This document shows positions 47,687-55,297 of a DNA stretch of 64,000 nt, piece after piece. Numbering within the stretch: position 1 is the first letter of the stretch; each line of letters opens with the position of its first letter. The DNA comes from Polyangiaceae bacterium. Lineage in GTDB: Bacteria; Myxococcota_A; Polyangia; Polyangiales; Polyangiaceae. The DNA lies in assembly GCA_019637295.1 (NCBI GenBank), contig JAHBVX010000003.1, positions 1-64,000 of the forward strand, read 5' to 3'. The notes beneath the pieces are model-generated. The model saw nothing but the letters and a program-made list of their open reading frames with translations, was not told the origin of the DNA and made no database searches. The position numbers were made by a program, and so were the translations under genes.

Positions 47687-48274
47687 TCAGCGCCGCGTCG
47701 GACGCGGTCTGGCCTCGTCCCAAGCGTAGCTCCGAGCGGCCTTGGGCAATCGGATGCGGAGCCGGACCGTCCCACCCGGGCCGTCCTCGACCACGTGCTG
47801 CGGCGCGCCACCCTCGCGCAGCTCGAGCACGAGCTGAGCGCCGGCCTTGTCGCGCACCAACCGTGCACGACTGAGCGGCGTGTCGAAGTACTCCGTCACG
47901 AGGGCGTTCGTGTTGTTCCTCACCGCCACGTCCGCGCCCGCGAGCAGGTAGGTGACGCGCCCCGGAGCCTGGCTGACCGAGACCGTCACCTTCTTGCTGA
48001 GGTACACCCAGACCTGACTGCTGCCGTCCGGCAGCATCATGAACCCCGGAAAGGTCGCGATGGCGGCGTTCGGATCCACCTTGTGCCGCGGGGCCCGGCG
48101 CTTGCCAGTCGGCTTGTTCGACCAGGAGTAACCGCCGGTAGACGTTGGCGCCTGCTTGGCCGCGGCCTCGCCCTGGGCCGGCTCGGGACCGGCCGCCTGC
48201 TCCTGCGCCAGCGCCGGCCAGGTGACGAAGGCCAGGCCGGCGAGCACCGCCTGGACCGCTTGGCTCTTGCGCAT
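47687..48274 (-). CDS. Exported protein next to the LptD-like gene, AMIN-like
   Basis: The 195-residue protein has a signal peptide (ending PALAQ) and an Ala/Gln/Glu linker. The domain that follows carries MLPDGSSQVWVYLSKKVTVS, GRVTYLLAGADVAVRNNTNA and LVTEYFDTPLSRARLVRDKA, ending GPGGTVRLRIRLPKA. This resembles AMIN-type periplasmic domains, found in secretin and amidase proteins and believed to bind the envelope. It lies 15 bp before the LptD-like gene on the same strand, so it may assist LPS or outer-membrane assembly. Function is unproven. Confidence 0.65.
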   Translation of the reverse strand: MRKSQAVQAVLAGLAFVTWPALAQEQAAGPEPAQGEAAAKQAPTSTGGYSWSNKPTGKRRAPRHKVDPNAAIATFPGFMMLPDGSSQVWVYLSKKVTVSVSQAPGRVTYLLAGADVAVRNNTNALVTEYFDTPLSRARLVRDKAGAQLVLELREGGAPQHVVEDGPGGTVRLRIRLPKAARSYAWDEARPRPTRR

Positions 48275-48380
48275 GGCGGTATTTCACCACGCCAGCCCCC
48301 CGAGCGCCAGCCCAGGGTCGTGACCGCAGCTATCGGGCGCTTTCTGCTGTCACGGACCTCGCTCGCGCCTAGCATGGCCC

Positions 48381-49151
48381 ATGGATCTGGGACTGGCCGA
48401 CCAAGCCGTGCTCGTGACCGGGGCAAGCCGCGGCATCGGGCGCGCGACAGCCATCGCGCTCGCGGCCGAGGGCGCTCGCGTCGCCGTCGTGGCCCGGGGA
48501 CGGGAAGCGCTCGACGACGTCGTGCGCACCATCGAGGACGCGGGCGGGCGCGCGCACGCCATCGTTGGGGATGTCGCCAGTCGAGAGGACGCCGCCGAGG
48601 TAGTCACCGCCGCCGCGCGCGCCCTCGGCGCGCTCGACGTGCTCGTCAACAACGTCGGCGGAAGCGGCGGCTCGGGCCCCTTCGATCATGCGGATGACGA
48701 CGCCTGGGAGCGCGTCGTCGATCTCAACTTGATGAGCGCGGTGTGGTGCAGCAGGGCCGCGCTGCCTTGCTTCGAAGCGCGTGGGGGCGGAACCATCGTG
48801 AACGTCACGTCCATCTGCGGGCTCGAGTACTGCACCAGCGCGCCTTACACGGCGGCCAAAGGAGCGCTCGCCGCGCTGACCAAAGAGATGGGCGTCGATC
48901 TGGCGCCCAAGAAGGTCCGCGTCGTAGCGGTCGCGCCCGGCTCCATCCTCTTCCCCGGCGGCTCCTGGGATCGCAGGCGCAGCACCCACCCCGAGCTGAT
49001 CGCGAAGATGCTCGCGGACGAGCTGCCTTGGGGTCGCTTCGGGACGGCCGAAGAGGTGGCCGCCGCGATCTGCTTCGTCGCTTCGCCCCGAGCCAGCTGG
49101 ATCACGGGCACCAGTCTGGTCGTGGACGGCGGACAGAGTCGCCGCGTGTAG
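48381..49151 (+). CDS. Short-chain dehydrogenase/reductase
   Basis: The 256-residue classical SDR has TGASRGIGRAT (13-23, NAD(P)-binding), NNVGG (90-94), Ser144 (VNVTSICG) and YTAAK with Tyr156 and Lys160, so the catalytic set is intact. The C-terminus GTSLVVDGGQSRRV is the usual family ending. Arg following the TGAS and the ARGRE pattern after the second strand favour NADP. Members reduce many alcohols, ketones or acyl-ACPs; the substrate is unknown. It is divergent from the exported-protein/LptD-like operon and converges with the histone-like gene, with terminator hairpins between. Confidence 0.92.
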   Translation: MDLGLADQAVLVTGASRGIGRATAIALAAEGARVAVVARGREALDDVVRTIEDAGGRAHAIVGDVASREDAAEVVTAAARALGALDVLVNNVGGSGGSGPFDHADDDAWERVVDLNLMSAVWCSRAALPCFEARGGGTIVNVTSICGLEYCTSAPYTAAKGALAALTKEMGVDLAPKKVRVVAVAPGSILFPGGSWDRRRSTHPELIAKMLADELPWGRFGTAEEVAAAICFVASPRASWITGTSLVVDGGQSRRV

Positions 49152-49240
49152 GCTGAAGGGCTGTCAAGAATTGACCCAGTTCGCGCCGGCGGAGCCGGCC
49201 CGCGTGGGGTGGGGCCCCGACGAATTCACTTCGGCGGGGC

Positions 49241-49260
49241 GGGGAGGCGCGTGCCTCCCC
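49241..49260 (+). terminator. GC-rich hairpin downstream of the SDR gene
   Basis: GGGGAGGC (49241-49248) and GCCTCCCC (49253-49260) form a perfect 8-bp stem with loop GCGT. It lies 90 bp after the SDR stop. No U-tract follows on the plus strand. It probably acts as part of a terminator region together with the hairpin at 49275-49300. Confidence 0.4.
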
Positions 49261-49274
49261 GGTGAAAGAATGAG

Positions 49275-49300
49275 AGAGCTGTCGATTATTCGACAGCTCT
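49275..49300. terminator. Strong 11-bp hairpin between convergent genes
   Basis: AGAGCTGTCGA (49275-49285) and TCGACAGCTCT (49290-49300) are perfect inverted arms around loop TTAT. The hairpin ends 8 bases past the stop of the minus-strand histone-like gene. On that strand it is followed by a CTCATTCTTTC pyrimidine-rich stretch, as expected of an intrinsic terminator. Confidence 0.6.
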
Positions 49301-49307
49301 TGAGGCC

Positions 49308-49853
49308 TCAGCGACCCGCTAGCACCCTGGCAGCCTTCTTCACGCGCCGCACGAGCTTGTCCGCTTCGCCACTGATGGCGCCCGCCGCGCGGCTCACCTC
49401 GCGTCGAGCGACGCCGCGCTGCTTCTTCACGGATTTCTTCACGCGACGGACCAGCTTGTCGGCCTCGCCGGTGATGACCCGCGCGGCCCGGCTCACTTCG
49501 CGCTGAGCGACGCGACGCTCCCGCTTCACCTCGCCGACGACCACGTCGAGCTCCGCCGCGACCTCGGTGCCGGCCCGCTCGAGATCACGACCCACCGCGG
49601 CGCGCAACTTCTGTGCGCGGCCCCGCTTCGCGGCCTTGTTCGGCTTGGCGGCCTTGGTCGGCTTGACGGCCTTGGTCGGCTTGACGGCCTTGGTCGGCTT
49701 GACGGCCTTGGTCGGTGTGGCGGGCTTGGTCGGCTTGGCGGGCGTCGCCGCTCGGGCGGGCTTGCTCGCCGGGGCGGACCTCTTGCTCGTGACGGCGGGC
49801 GCCGACCGGCGGGTCGACGTCGCGCGCTTCGCGCTCTGCTTCTTGGTAGCCAT
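49308..49853 (-). CDS. Histone H1-like Lys/Ala-rich protein with duplicated C-terminal helix
   Basis: The 181-residue protein begins MATKKQSAKRATSTRR. It has a Lys/Ala/Pro/Thr-rich region containing KPTKAV-type hexapeptide repeats encoded by an 18-bp tandem repeat. It ends with two related 28-residue units (REVSRAARVITGEADKLVRR and REVSRAAGAISGEADKLVRR, each followed by VKK). The composition resembles eukaryotic H1 tails and bacterial histone-H1-like DNA-binding proteins such as AlgP. DNA or RNA binding is likely but unproven. Repeat copy number may vary between strains. It lies 48 bp downstream of an outer-membrane protein gene on the same strand. Confidence 0.75.
   Translation of the reverse strand: MATKKQSAKRATSTRRSAPAVTSKRSAPASKPARAATPAKPTKPATPTKAVKPTKAVKPTKAVKPTKAAKPNKAAKRGRAQKLRAAVGRDLERAGTEVAAELDVVVGEVKRERRVAQREVSRAARVITGEADKLVRRVKKSVKKQRGVARREVSRAAGAISGEADKLVRRVKKAARVLAGR
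49632..49739. repeat. Six-unit 18-bp tandem repeat inside the H1-like gene
   Basis: The unit GGCCTTGGTCGGCTTGAC occurs in six consecutive copies (some divergent) from 49632 to 49739. Three are identical (49650-49703). It encodes the AVKPTK hexapeptide. The in-frame, multiple-of-three length means copy-number change would not frameshift the protein. Confidence 0.85.
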
Positions 49854-49901
49854 GGGTCGAGCGTTGCCCACCCGACCGTCGAAGTCCACCCCTTCGCTCG
49901 C

Positions 49902-51233
49902 TCAACGCTGGGCGACGGTGCGGACCGGCGGAGCGGCGGCGCTCTGGCTCTGGCGGTTGCCCGAGGCCGTCGTGTAGATCTCGTCGAGCTTCGCCGTCAC
50001 GGTGAGGTACACGCGGGAGTCGGGGCTGCCGAAGATGTTGCGACGGGTGCCGTCCGGGCCGACCTGCAGCGTGAGGTTGGCGTAGCCAGCCGCCACGCTC
50101 AGCTCGTCGAGCACGTCGACGCTGACCTCGCTGCCGAACAGGGTGATGACCGAGAAGTTGTTCGGACTGTCCACCGTCTGAGGCGTCACGCACCCGGTCA
50201 CGACGTTGTTGCACACCTCTCGATTCTCGAAGGTGTACTTCCAGGACGGCCGCCACGAGAAGGTCATGCCAAACGACACCCGATCGATGATCGAGAGATC
50301 CGCGAGCAGGTCGAAGTTCGCCTGGTGGTTGGCGAAAGCCGCGCCGCCAAGCTGGTCGCCGGGCAGCGAGCGCCCGTCCGGGCCCATGCGTACGCGCTGT
50401 AGGTCCGAGCTCGTCGGCTGAGTGGCCTCAGTGAACCAGTGGTTATAGCCCACGCGCGCGGTTACTCCCGCTCGCTTGAACGCCGAGCTGTCCTCTCCCG
50501 CGAGGGGGAAGCCCTGGGCGACGAACACCTGCGCGCCGGCAGCGAAGATGCGGCCGTTGTTGGCGCTGACCTTCGAGGTGGGGAACGCCAGCGTGGGCAA
50601 CCGAATGCCCAGATCCGTAGAGACGAGGCCGTCCTTGTACAGGTTCCTACCGTACTGCGGGAACAGAGACAGGTCGGTGAGCGTCCATTCGCCCTCACGC
50701 GTCGTGGTGTCGCTGTTGGTGAACTCGCGGACGAGATCGATGCGCGCGCGCAGCGAGATACTCTGGTTCGCCTCCTCGGTCTCCCACAGGTAGTAGCGAG
50801 GCTGAAACGCGAACGACATCTCGTAAGTCGGGTTGCGCGATTGCTGCTCCTGCAGCCCCACGGTGTGGGTGGTGGCAGAGTTGTCCCAGCCGAGGGACGT
50901 ACCGCGCCACACGAGCGGCTTGGGCTTGCTGTCCGGGCCCGCGCCGGGTCCGCCAGCTCCCGTGTCGGCCTGCGGTGCGGTCGAGGCGCCGAAGCCAAAT
51001 CCGACGCCTCCCGCCGGCGCGGGCTGACCAGCCGGCCCAGGCGGCTGTGCGGGCGGCGGCGGAGCGGTCGGGTCGTCCTTCTTCTCTTCGTCGTCCTCGG
51101 CCGCGGGCGGCTTGGGCAGCGGCGCCTCTTCGTCGGCCGCCTCTTCCGGAGGGTCTTGGGCCAGCGCACCCGGGGCCCAGAGCAGCCCCAATGCCGCGAG
51201 AAGGCTCGAAAGCCCCATGCCTCTCAGCTTCAT
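49902..51233 (-). CDS. Outer-membrane beta-barrel-like protein with acidic Pro-rich N-terminal linker
   Basis: The 443-residue protein has a signal peptide (ending GALAQ) and a long acidic/Pro/Ala/Gly-rich linker (about 27-100). Many alternating beta-like strands follow, typical of outer-membrane porin-like proteins: TYEMSFAFQPRYYLWETEEA, ISLRARIDLVREF, GVTARVGYNHWFTEA, RVSFGMTFSWRPSWKY and VYLTVTAKLDEIYTT. Two Cys near residue 340 could pair. ATG 51233 has GGAG upstream and gives a normal signal peptide; an ATG 66 bp further upstream does not. It is followed by the H1-like gene. Function unknown; a porin or adhesin-like barrel is a guess. Confidence 0.65.
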   Translation of the reverse strand: MKLRGMGLSSLLAALGLLWAPGALAQDPPEEAADEEAPLPKPPAAEDDEEKKDDPTAPPPPAQPPGPAGQPAPAGGVGFGFGASTAPQADTGAGGPGAGPDSKPKPLVWRGTSLGWDNSATTHTVGLQEQQSRNPTYEMSFAFQPRYYLWETEEANQSISLRARIDLVREFTNSDTTTREGEWTLTDLSLFPQYGRNLYKDGLVSTDLGIRLPTLAFPTSKVSANNGRIFAAGAQVFVAQGFPLAGEDSSAFKRAGVTARVGYNHWFTEATQPTSSDLQRVRMGPDGRSLPGDQLGGAAFANHQANFDLLADLSIIDRVSFGMTFSWRPSWKYTFENREVCNNVVTGCVTPQTVDSPNNFSVITLFGSEVSVDVLDELSVAAGYANLTLQVGPDGTRRNIFGSPDSRVYLTVTAKLDEIYTTASGNRQSQSAAAPPVRTVAQR

Positions 51234-51594
51234 CACTCCAGAGTCCTTTCTCGAGTCCATCGACCGACCCGCGGGCCACCATCCGACCGGCTCCCGCAAG
51301 CCCGGGTCCGGGCAGGGCTTTCACGGAACCCAACCCGAGTCAATCCGAGCGTCCAAGACAGGCCCAGGCCCATCCGCCTGCGCGACGGTGCAGGATTCGT
51401 TCCGCGTCGAGCGTTGCCTTCAACGCACCGGAATTAATGTTCTTTTTGTTGTGACCCGCGGCGTTCGTCACGAAACGCACGCCCGGCCGCGCCGAGCTCG
51501 TCGCGAACCTGACGGTCCCGGAGTGTGCGCGCTGCCGCGGGCTGGCGGACGGATCTGGGCCGGCCTTCGCTCCGGGGGCGCTACCATCACCCTC
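51234..51594. other. 361-bp intergenic region with a local AT-rich patch
   Basis: No convincing gene, tRNA or repeat is seen between the divergent outer-membrane protein gene and bactofilin gene. The only notable feature is a local drop in GC at about 51428-51453 (GGAATTAATGTTCTTTTTGT). It may hold promoter or operator elements for one or both genes, but I could not assign hexamers with normal spacing. Confidence 0.4.
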
Positions 51595-51951
51595 ATGGAC
51601 CCCACCCTCCCCGCGACGGAGATCACCGCGCTGCTCGGTCACGGCACCCGCTTCGAGGGCAAGCTGCTGTTCGATGGCCGCGTGCGGATCGACGGCGAGT
51701 TCCGGGGTGAGATCCGCAGCAGCGACGTGCTCATCATCGGCGAGGGCGCCGACGTGGACGCCGAGATCGACGTGGCGACGGTCATCATCCGGGGTGGCAC
51801 GGTGAAGGGCAACGTGCGCGCTCGAGCGTCGATCGAGCTGTACGTGCCCGCGAAGGTCAGCGGCTCGCTGCACGCGCCGGAGATCTTCATGGACAAAGGG
51901 GTACAGTTCTCCGGCAGTTGCACGATGGCGGAGCTGCCCCCCGAGTCATGA
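51595..51951 (+). CDS. Bactofilin
   Basis: The 118-residue protein is a bactofilin (DUF583), a polymer-forming cytoskeletal protein with a right-handed beta-helix. It has ITALLGHGTRFEGKLLFDGR, VRIDGEFRGEIRSSDVLIIG, VATVIIRGGTVKGNVRARAS and GVQFSGSC with the periodic G-x-V/I pattern. Short N- and C-terminal tails flank the core. Bactofilins shape cells and position machinery in myxobacteria. The next gene starts 69 bp downstream and is probably cotranscribed. Confidence 0.92.
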   Translation: MDPTLPATEITALLGHGTRFEGKLLFDGRVRIDGEFRGEIRSSDVLIIGEGADVDAEIDVATVIIRGGTVKGNVRARASIELYVPAKVSGSLHAPEIFMDKGVQFSGSCTMAELPPES

Positions 51952-52003
51952 CGGAAGATCGCGCGGCCGCCAAGCGTAGTAGTCGTTGCCCGAGGTCGGG
52001 TCG

Positions 52004-52011
52004 AAAGGAGG
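52004..52011 (+). promoter_or_regulatory. Strong Shine-Dalgarno site deciding the start at 52020
   Basis: AAAGGAGG lies 8 bases before ATG 52020. This is the strongest ribosome binding site I noticed in the window. It favours that codon over an in-frame ATG at 51948 that overlaps the bactofilin stop. Confidence 0.7.
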
Positions 52012-52019
52012 CGCGCCGG

Positions 52020-52637
52020 ATGTACCTTGGACGCAGATCGCTACTCGCACTCTCGGCGGCGGCGTTGGTCGGCTTTCCCCGGGCCGCGCGCGGCCAAGCC
52101 GACGAAGAAGCCAAGCGGCTCATCAAGAAGCGCGACTCCGAGCGCTACGAGGTGAAGACACCGAAGAGCTCGATCAAGGCGGGCTGCGCCCGGGTCCACG
52201 TCGCCGCGCCGACCGCCGAGGTCCTGGCGGTCATCCAAGACTTCAAGAACTACGAGAAGTTCATCAAGCGCTTCGAGAAGTCCAAGGTCGTGGGTCGGTC
52301 GGGCAAGAGCACCGACGTCTACCTGCAGGTCCCCATCCTGAAGGGCGCCGCGAAGATCTGGGCCATCGTGCGCTTCGCGCCGGTCACGACGGAGCGTGGC
52401 ATACAGATCCTGCGCGGCGAGATGGTCGACGGCAACGTGCGCTACCTCGACGCGGTGTGGAAGCTGAAGCGCATCGACGACGAGAACTCGCAGCTCAACC
52501 TCGAGCTGCTCATCGTTCCCAAGTTGCCGGCGCCTGGCTCGGTGGTGACCGGTGAGGTGGCCTACGCCGCCGACACCGCCGTGATGGGGAGCCGCAATCG
52601 CGCCGAGTCGCGCTACCAGCAGAAGAAGAAGAGCTGA
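52020..52637 (+). CDS. Exported START/SRPBCC-like domain protein
   Basis: The 205-residue protein opens MYLGRRSLLALSAAALVGFP, a twin-arginine-like export signal (GRRSLLAL). The mature part has the SRPBCC/START-like pattern: VHVAAPTAEVLAVIQDFKNY, EKFIKRFEKSKVVGRSGKST, LQVPILKGAAKIWAIVRFAP and VWKLKRIDDENSQLNLELLI. SRPBCC proteins bind hydrophobic ligands in a deep cavity. An exported version could carry a lipid or polyketide. ATG 52020 is chosen for its AAAGGAGG. It lies downstream of bactofilin and 30 bp before a lipoprotein gene. Confidence 0.78.
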   Translation: MYLGRRSLLALSAAALVGFPRAARGQADEEAKRLIKKRDSERYEVKTPKSSIKAGCARVHVAAPTAEVLAVIQDFKNYEKFIKRFEKSKVVGRSGKSTDVYLQVPILKGAAKIWAIVRFAPVTTERGIQILRGEMVDGNVRYLDAVWKLKRIDDENSQLNLELLIVPKLPAPGSVVTGEVAYAADTAVMGSRNRAESRYQQKKKS

Positions 52638-52667
52638 GTCGGGCCCGGCGACTCTCAGGAGCAGCGC

Positions 52668-53279
52668 GTGCCAACCGGAGCTTCGACTGAGGGCCGCGGC
52701 CGAGCGCGCGCCGTCGCGCTCGTCGCGGCGGGGCTGGCGCTGCTCGGCTGCAAGCCGCGGGCGTCGGCGCCGGCCGAGGCGCAGCCGGGCGCCGCCTCGG
52801 CCGCGCCCGCCGCCGCGAGCTCGGCCCGCGGGCACGACGCGCCGGCGCCCCGGGTCCCGGCGCGAGTGGGCTGCTGGAGTGACGCGCCGGTGGGCATGCG
52901 CTCCCCGCGGGAGCAGCTGGCCGCCCTCGAACAGCACTGTCTCTCGGGCACCGTCACGCTGGCGGAAGGCTCTGCCCACGCGGACGAGCCGCTCAGCGCG
53001 GAGCTGCCCGAGGGCGTGAGCTGCGTGCGCGCCGTGGGCGCGGCGGAGGGCGCCCACGTCGAGCTCGAGCTGGCGCTCGTCGGGCCTGGAGGTCCCTCCT
53101 CCGATGGCCTCGACGGTCCGCTCGCGGTGGTGCCGGCGGACGGCCCGCGCTGCTTTCGCGGGCCGACCACCGTCGAGCTGACGGTGCGCACCACGCCCTC
53201 GGCGAAGGCTTGGGTCCGGCTCGCGCGGGTCAGCGCGCCGTCAACGACCAGAGCGGCTGGCCCCGACGCGTCACCGTGA
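52668..53279 (+). CDS. Predicted lipoprotein of unknown function
   Basis: The 203-residue protein starts at GTG 52668 with CAGGAG 6 bases upstream. The signal ends in GLALLGCKPR (lipobox LLGC at about residues 25-28). The mature protein is Ala/Pro-rich first, then carries VGCWSDAPVGMRSPREQLAA, ALEQHCLSGTVTLAEGSAHA and LPEGVSCVRAVG, whose spaced Cys residues may pair. Function unknown. The last 50 bp overlap the end of the convergent membrane-protein gene. Confidence 0.6.
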   Translation: MPTGASTEGRGRARAVALVAAGLALLGCKPRASAPAEAQPGAASAAPAAASSARGHDAPAPRVPARVGCWSDAPVGMRSPREQLAALEQHCLSGTVTLAEGSAHADEPLSAELPEGVSCVRAVGAAEGAHVELELALVGPGGPSSDGLDGPLAVVPADGPRCFRGPTTVELTVRTTPSAKAWVRLARVSAPSTTRAAGPDASP

Positions 53280-54741
53280 AGGTCGCGTCGGGTTGGGCTC
53301 CGCGAGCGAGCGTCGCGTCCGCACCTGCCGCGAGTACCACGGCGGTGCGCATCCGACCCGTGCGCTCGAGGTAGGCGAAGTAGTTGGCGGGGACCTCCGG
53401 AGCAGCGAGCGAGAGCTCGGTTCGTCCGAGTGAGTCGATGTCCCGCGCGAGCACACCGACCTCGCTGCCATCCGGCAGGAAGCGCGCGTGCAGCGACGCG
53501 GGCAGCGCCGAGCGCGCCGCTCCCGCGCTGGGCAGCCCAACCAGCGTCGGGACCCACACGCCGAGCAGCGCGACGGCGCCGAGCGCCGGCCCGAAGCGCG
53601 GCACCTTGGCCCAGAGCTCGGCGACGGCGAGCGCCACCCCGCACGCGAACAACGGCTGGGTCAGCGCCACCAGCGGCGGGAAGTCCAACAGCACGTTCGG
53701 CGCGACCGTCGGCCACAGGACGCCGAGGGCGAGCAGCCCGAGGGCGCTGCCCGGCCGGGCGGCACCCGGAGGCACCGGCGCGCGACGACGAAGCGTGGCC
53801 ATGGCGCCGGCGACGGCCAGCCCCAGCACCCAGAGCGGAGTGTTCGAGAGCACCCGCAACGGGCCGTAGGCGCCGGGCACCGGTGGCGCCAGCACGACGG
53901 TGCCTGCGTAGTGAGTGGGCTCGACTCGCGGCGCGAGGGACTGCAGCCCGTCACGCGCGATACCCACCGGCCCCGCCGTCCACAGCGCTGGGTCGAGCGC
54001 GATCCACAGCAGCGGCGCGAGGGGCAAGGTCAGGAGCAGCCAGGCCGGCACCGCGACGCGGCCGCGCCGCAGCGACCTGCGAAGCCACCGGCGTTCGACC
54101 CACAGCTGGTGAGCGACGAGCCAGGGCAGCACCCAGAGGACCTGGTGCGTCTCCGCCAAGCCAGCGCCGATCACGGCGGCGACGCCGACGCCCGCCAGGA
54201 TCCGGCGCCGTCCCCGACGCGCACGGTCGGCCAGCCAGGCCGCCGCCAGCGCGATGCTGGTGAGCACGATCCCTCGCTCGGCCACCGCGACGCCGTGCGA
54301 CCAGTGAGGAAGGCCCATCAGCGCCGCGGCGGCTAGCGCGCCCACCCATGGTCCACGTCGCGCCGCCACCAAGCCATAGAGCGCGCACGGGCCGAGCGCC
54401 GCGATGACGAGCCACGGCAGCCGCATGGCCGTGAGCGGGTCGAGCAGCCCGACCCGCGCGATGCTCAGCTTCGACCAGCCCGCGAGCAGTGAGAGCAGCG
54501 TGCCGTGCTCGAGCCGCGCGAGCTCCGCCCCGGTGGCGGTCGTGGCGAGGGAGCCCAGACCCCGCTCCGCCAGGCGAGCGACCACCGCCGCGGCGGCGTC
54601 CACGGAGCCGAGGCGCGACAGCTCGCGAAATGCCGGCGCCGTCACGCGGGATGCCCACAGCGCGGAGCCAAGGGAAATTACCGCCAGAGCCGCTGGCAGA
54701 GCGCGGGGGAGACGGGCAGCGAGCGAGGCAGGAACGACCAT
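53230..54741 (-). CDS. Large polytopic membrane protein, possibly glycosyltransferase-like
   Basis: The 503-residue protein has about ten hydrophobic segments, for example AALAVISLGSALWASRV, MRLPWLVIAALGPCALYGLV and LALGVLWPTVAPNVLLD. A first extracytoplasmic loop is followed by a C-terminal soluble domain of about 110 residues rich in beta structure. The layout of many helices then a small soluble tail, and the early LLDPLTAMRLPWL, resembles ArnT/PMT-type glycosyltransferases. I could not place the catalytic Asp/Glu motif. ATG 54741 was chosen because the upstream frame lacks membrane-like sequence. It is divergent from the next lipoprotein gene by 36 bp. Confidence 0.6.
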   Translation of the reverse strand: MVVPASLAARLPRALPAALAVISLGSALWASRVTAPAFRELSRLGSVDAAAAVVARLAERGLGSLATTATGAELARLEHGTLLSLLAGWSKLSIARVGLLDPLTAMRLPWLVIAALGPCALYGLVAARRGPWVGALAAAALMGLPHWSHGVAVAERGIVLTSIALAAAWLADRARRGRRRILAGVGVAAVIGAGLAETHQVLWVLPWLVAHQLWVERRWLRRSLRRGRVAVPAWLLLTLPLAPLLWIALDPALWTAGPVGIARDGLQSLAPRVEPTHYAGTVVLAPPVPGAYGPLRVLSNTPLWVLGLAVAGAMATLRRRAPVPPGAARPGSALGLLALGVLWPTVAPNVLLDFPPLVALTQPLFACGVALAVAELWAKVPRFGPALGAVALLGVWVPTLVGLPSAGAARSALPASLHARFLPDGSEVGVLARDIDSLGRTELSLAAPEVPANYFAYLERTGRMRTAVVLAAGADATLARGAQPDATFTVTRRGQPLWSLTAR

Positions 54742-54777
54742 CGACGACAGGGCGGCGGGAGTGTAACCTACGGCTCG

Positions 54778-55278
54778 ATGAAGCGCGCATGGCTTACGGG
54801 GCTGCTCCTGGCTGCTCTCGGGCTCGGCGGCTGCCGGTCCGCCCACATCGTGGACCTGTACGTCGCTCGCGACGAAGACGGCGTCCGGCGTACGTCCTGC
54901 GTCAACGCCAACGCCGAGGACTTCTTCGTCTTCATCGAGTTCATGAGCTTTCGGGACGACACCCTCATCTGGCCCGTGTTCGGCGTCGAGAAAGAGGTCG
55001 ACAGTGTCCCGGATCCCCCGTTCACCTTCGGCGGGGAGTTGTCCGAGCAGCTCGCGGAGTTCGCCAACTACGCCCCCGGCAAGGGCGACGGGATCCTGAA
55101 GATCGAGGTGCTCAGGGAGTTCAAGGACGGCGAGCCGCCGCCCCCGCCCTTCCCCCGCGGCGTCTTTCGGATGGACGTGTACCTGAACGACGAAGGCGCC
55201 CCGCGAGACAGCATCTTGTGGACCGTGGACGACGACGAGGCCAAGTGCCCCCTCTCGCCCATCCCCGACACCTACTGA
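54778..55278 (+). CDS. Predicted lipoprotein of unknown function
   Basis: The 166-residue protein begins MKRAWLTGLLLAALGLGGCR, a good lipoprotein signal. The mature region has IVDLYVARDEDGVRRTSCVN, FFVFIEFMSFRDDTLIWPVF and LKIEVLREFKDGEPPPPPFP, suggesting a compact beta-rich domain. It ends DDDEAKCPLSPIPDTY. I do not recognise the family. It converges with the TPR lipoprotein gene (20 bp gap). Confidence 0.68.
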   Translation: MKRAWLTGLLLAALGLGGCRSAHIVDLYVARDEDGVRRTSCVNANAEDFFVFIEFMSFRDDTLIWPVFGVEKEVDSVPDPPFTFGGELSEQLAEFANYAPGKGDGILKIEVLREFKDGEPPPPPFPRGVFRMDVYLNDEGAPRDSILWTVDDDEAKCPLSPIPDTY

Positions 55279-55297
55279 GCCCGGCCCAGACGCGCGC

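Noticed and set aside
49632-49739. The regular tandem repeats as a CRISPR array
   Set aside because: The 18-bp units are directly adjacent with no spacers, and they lie in frame inside a coding sequence as an amino-acid repeat.
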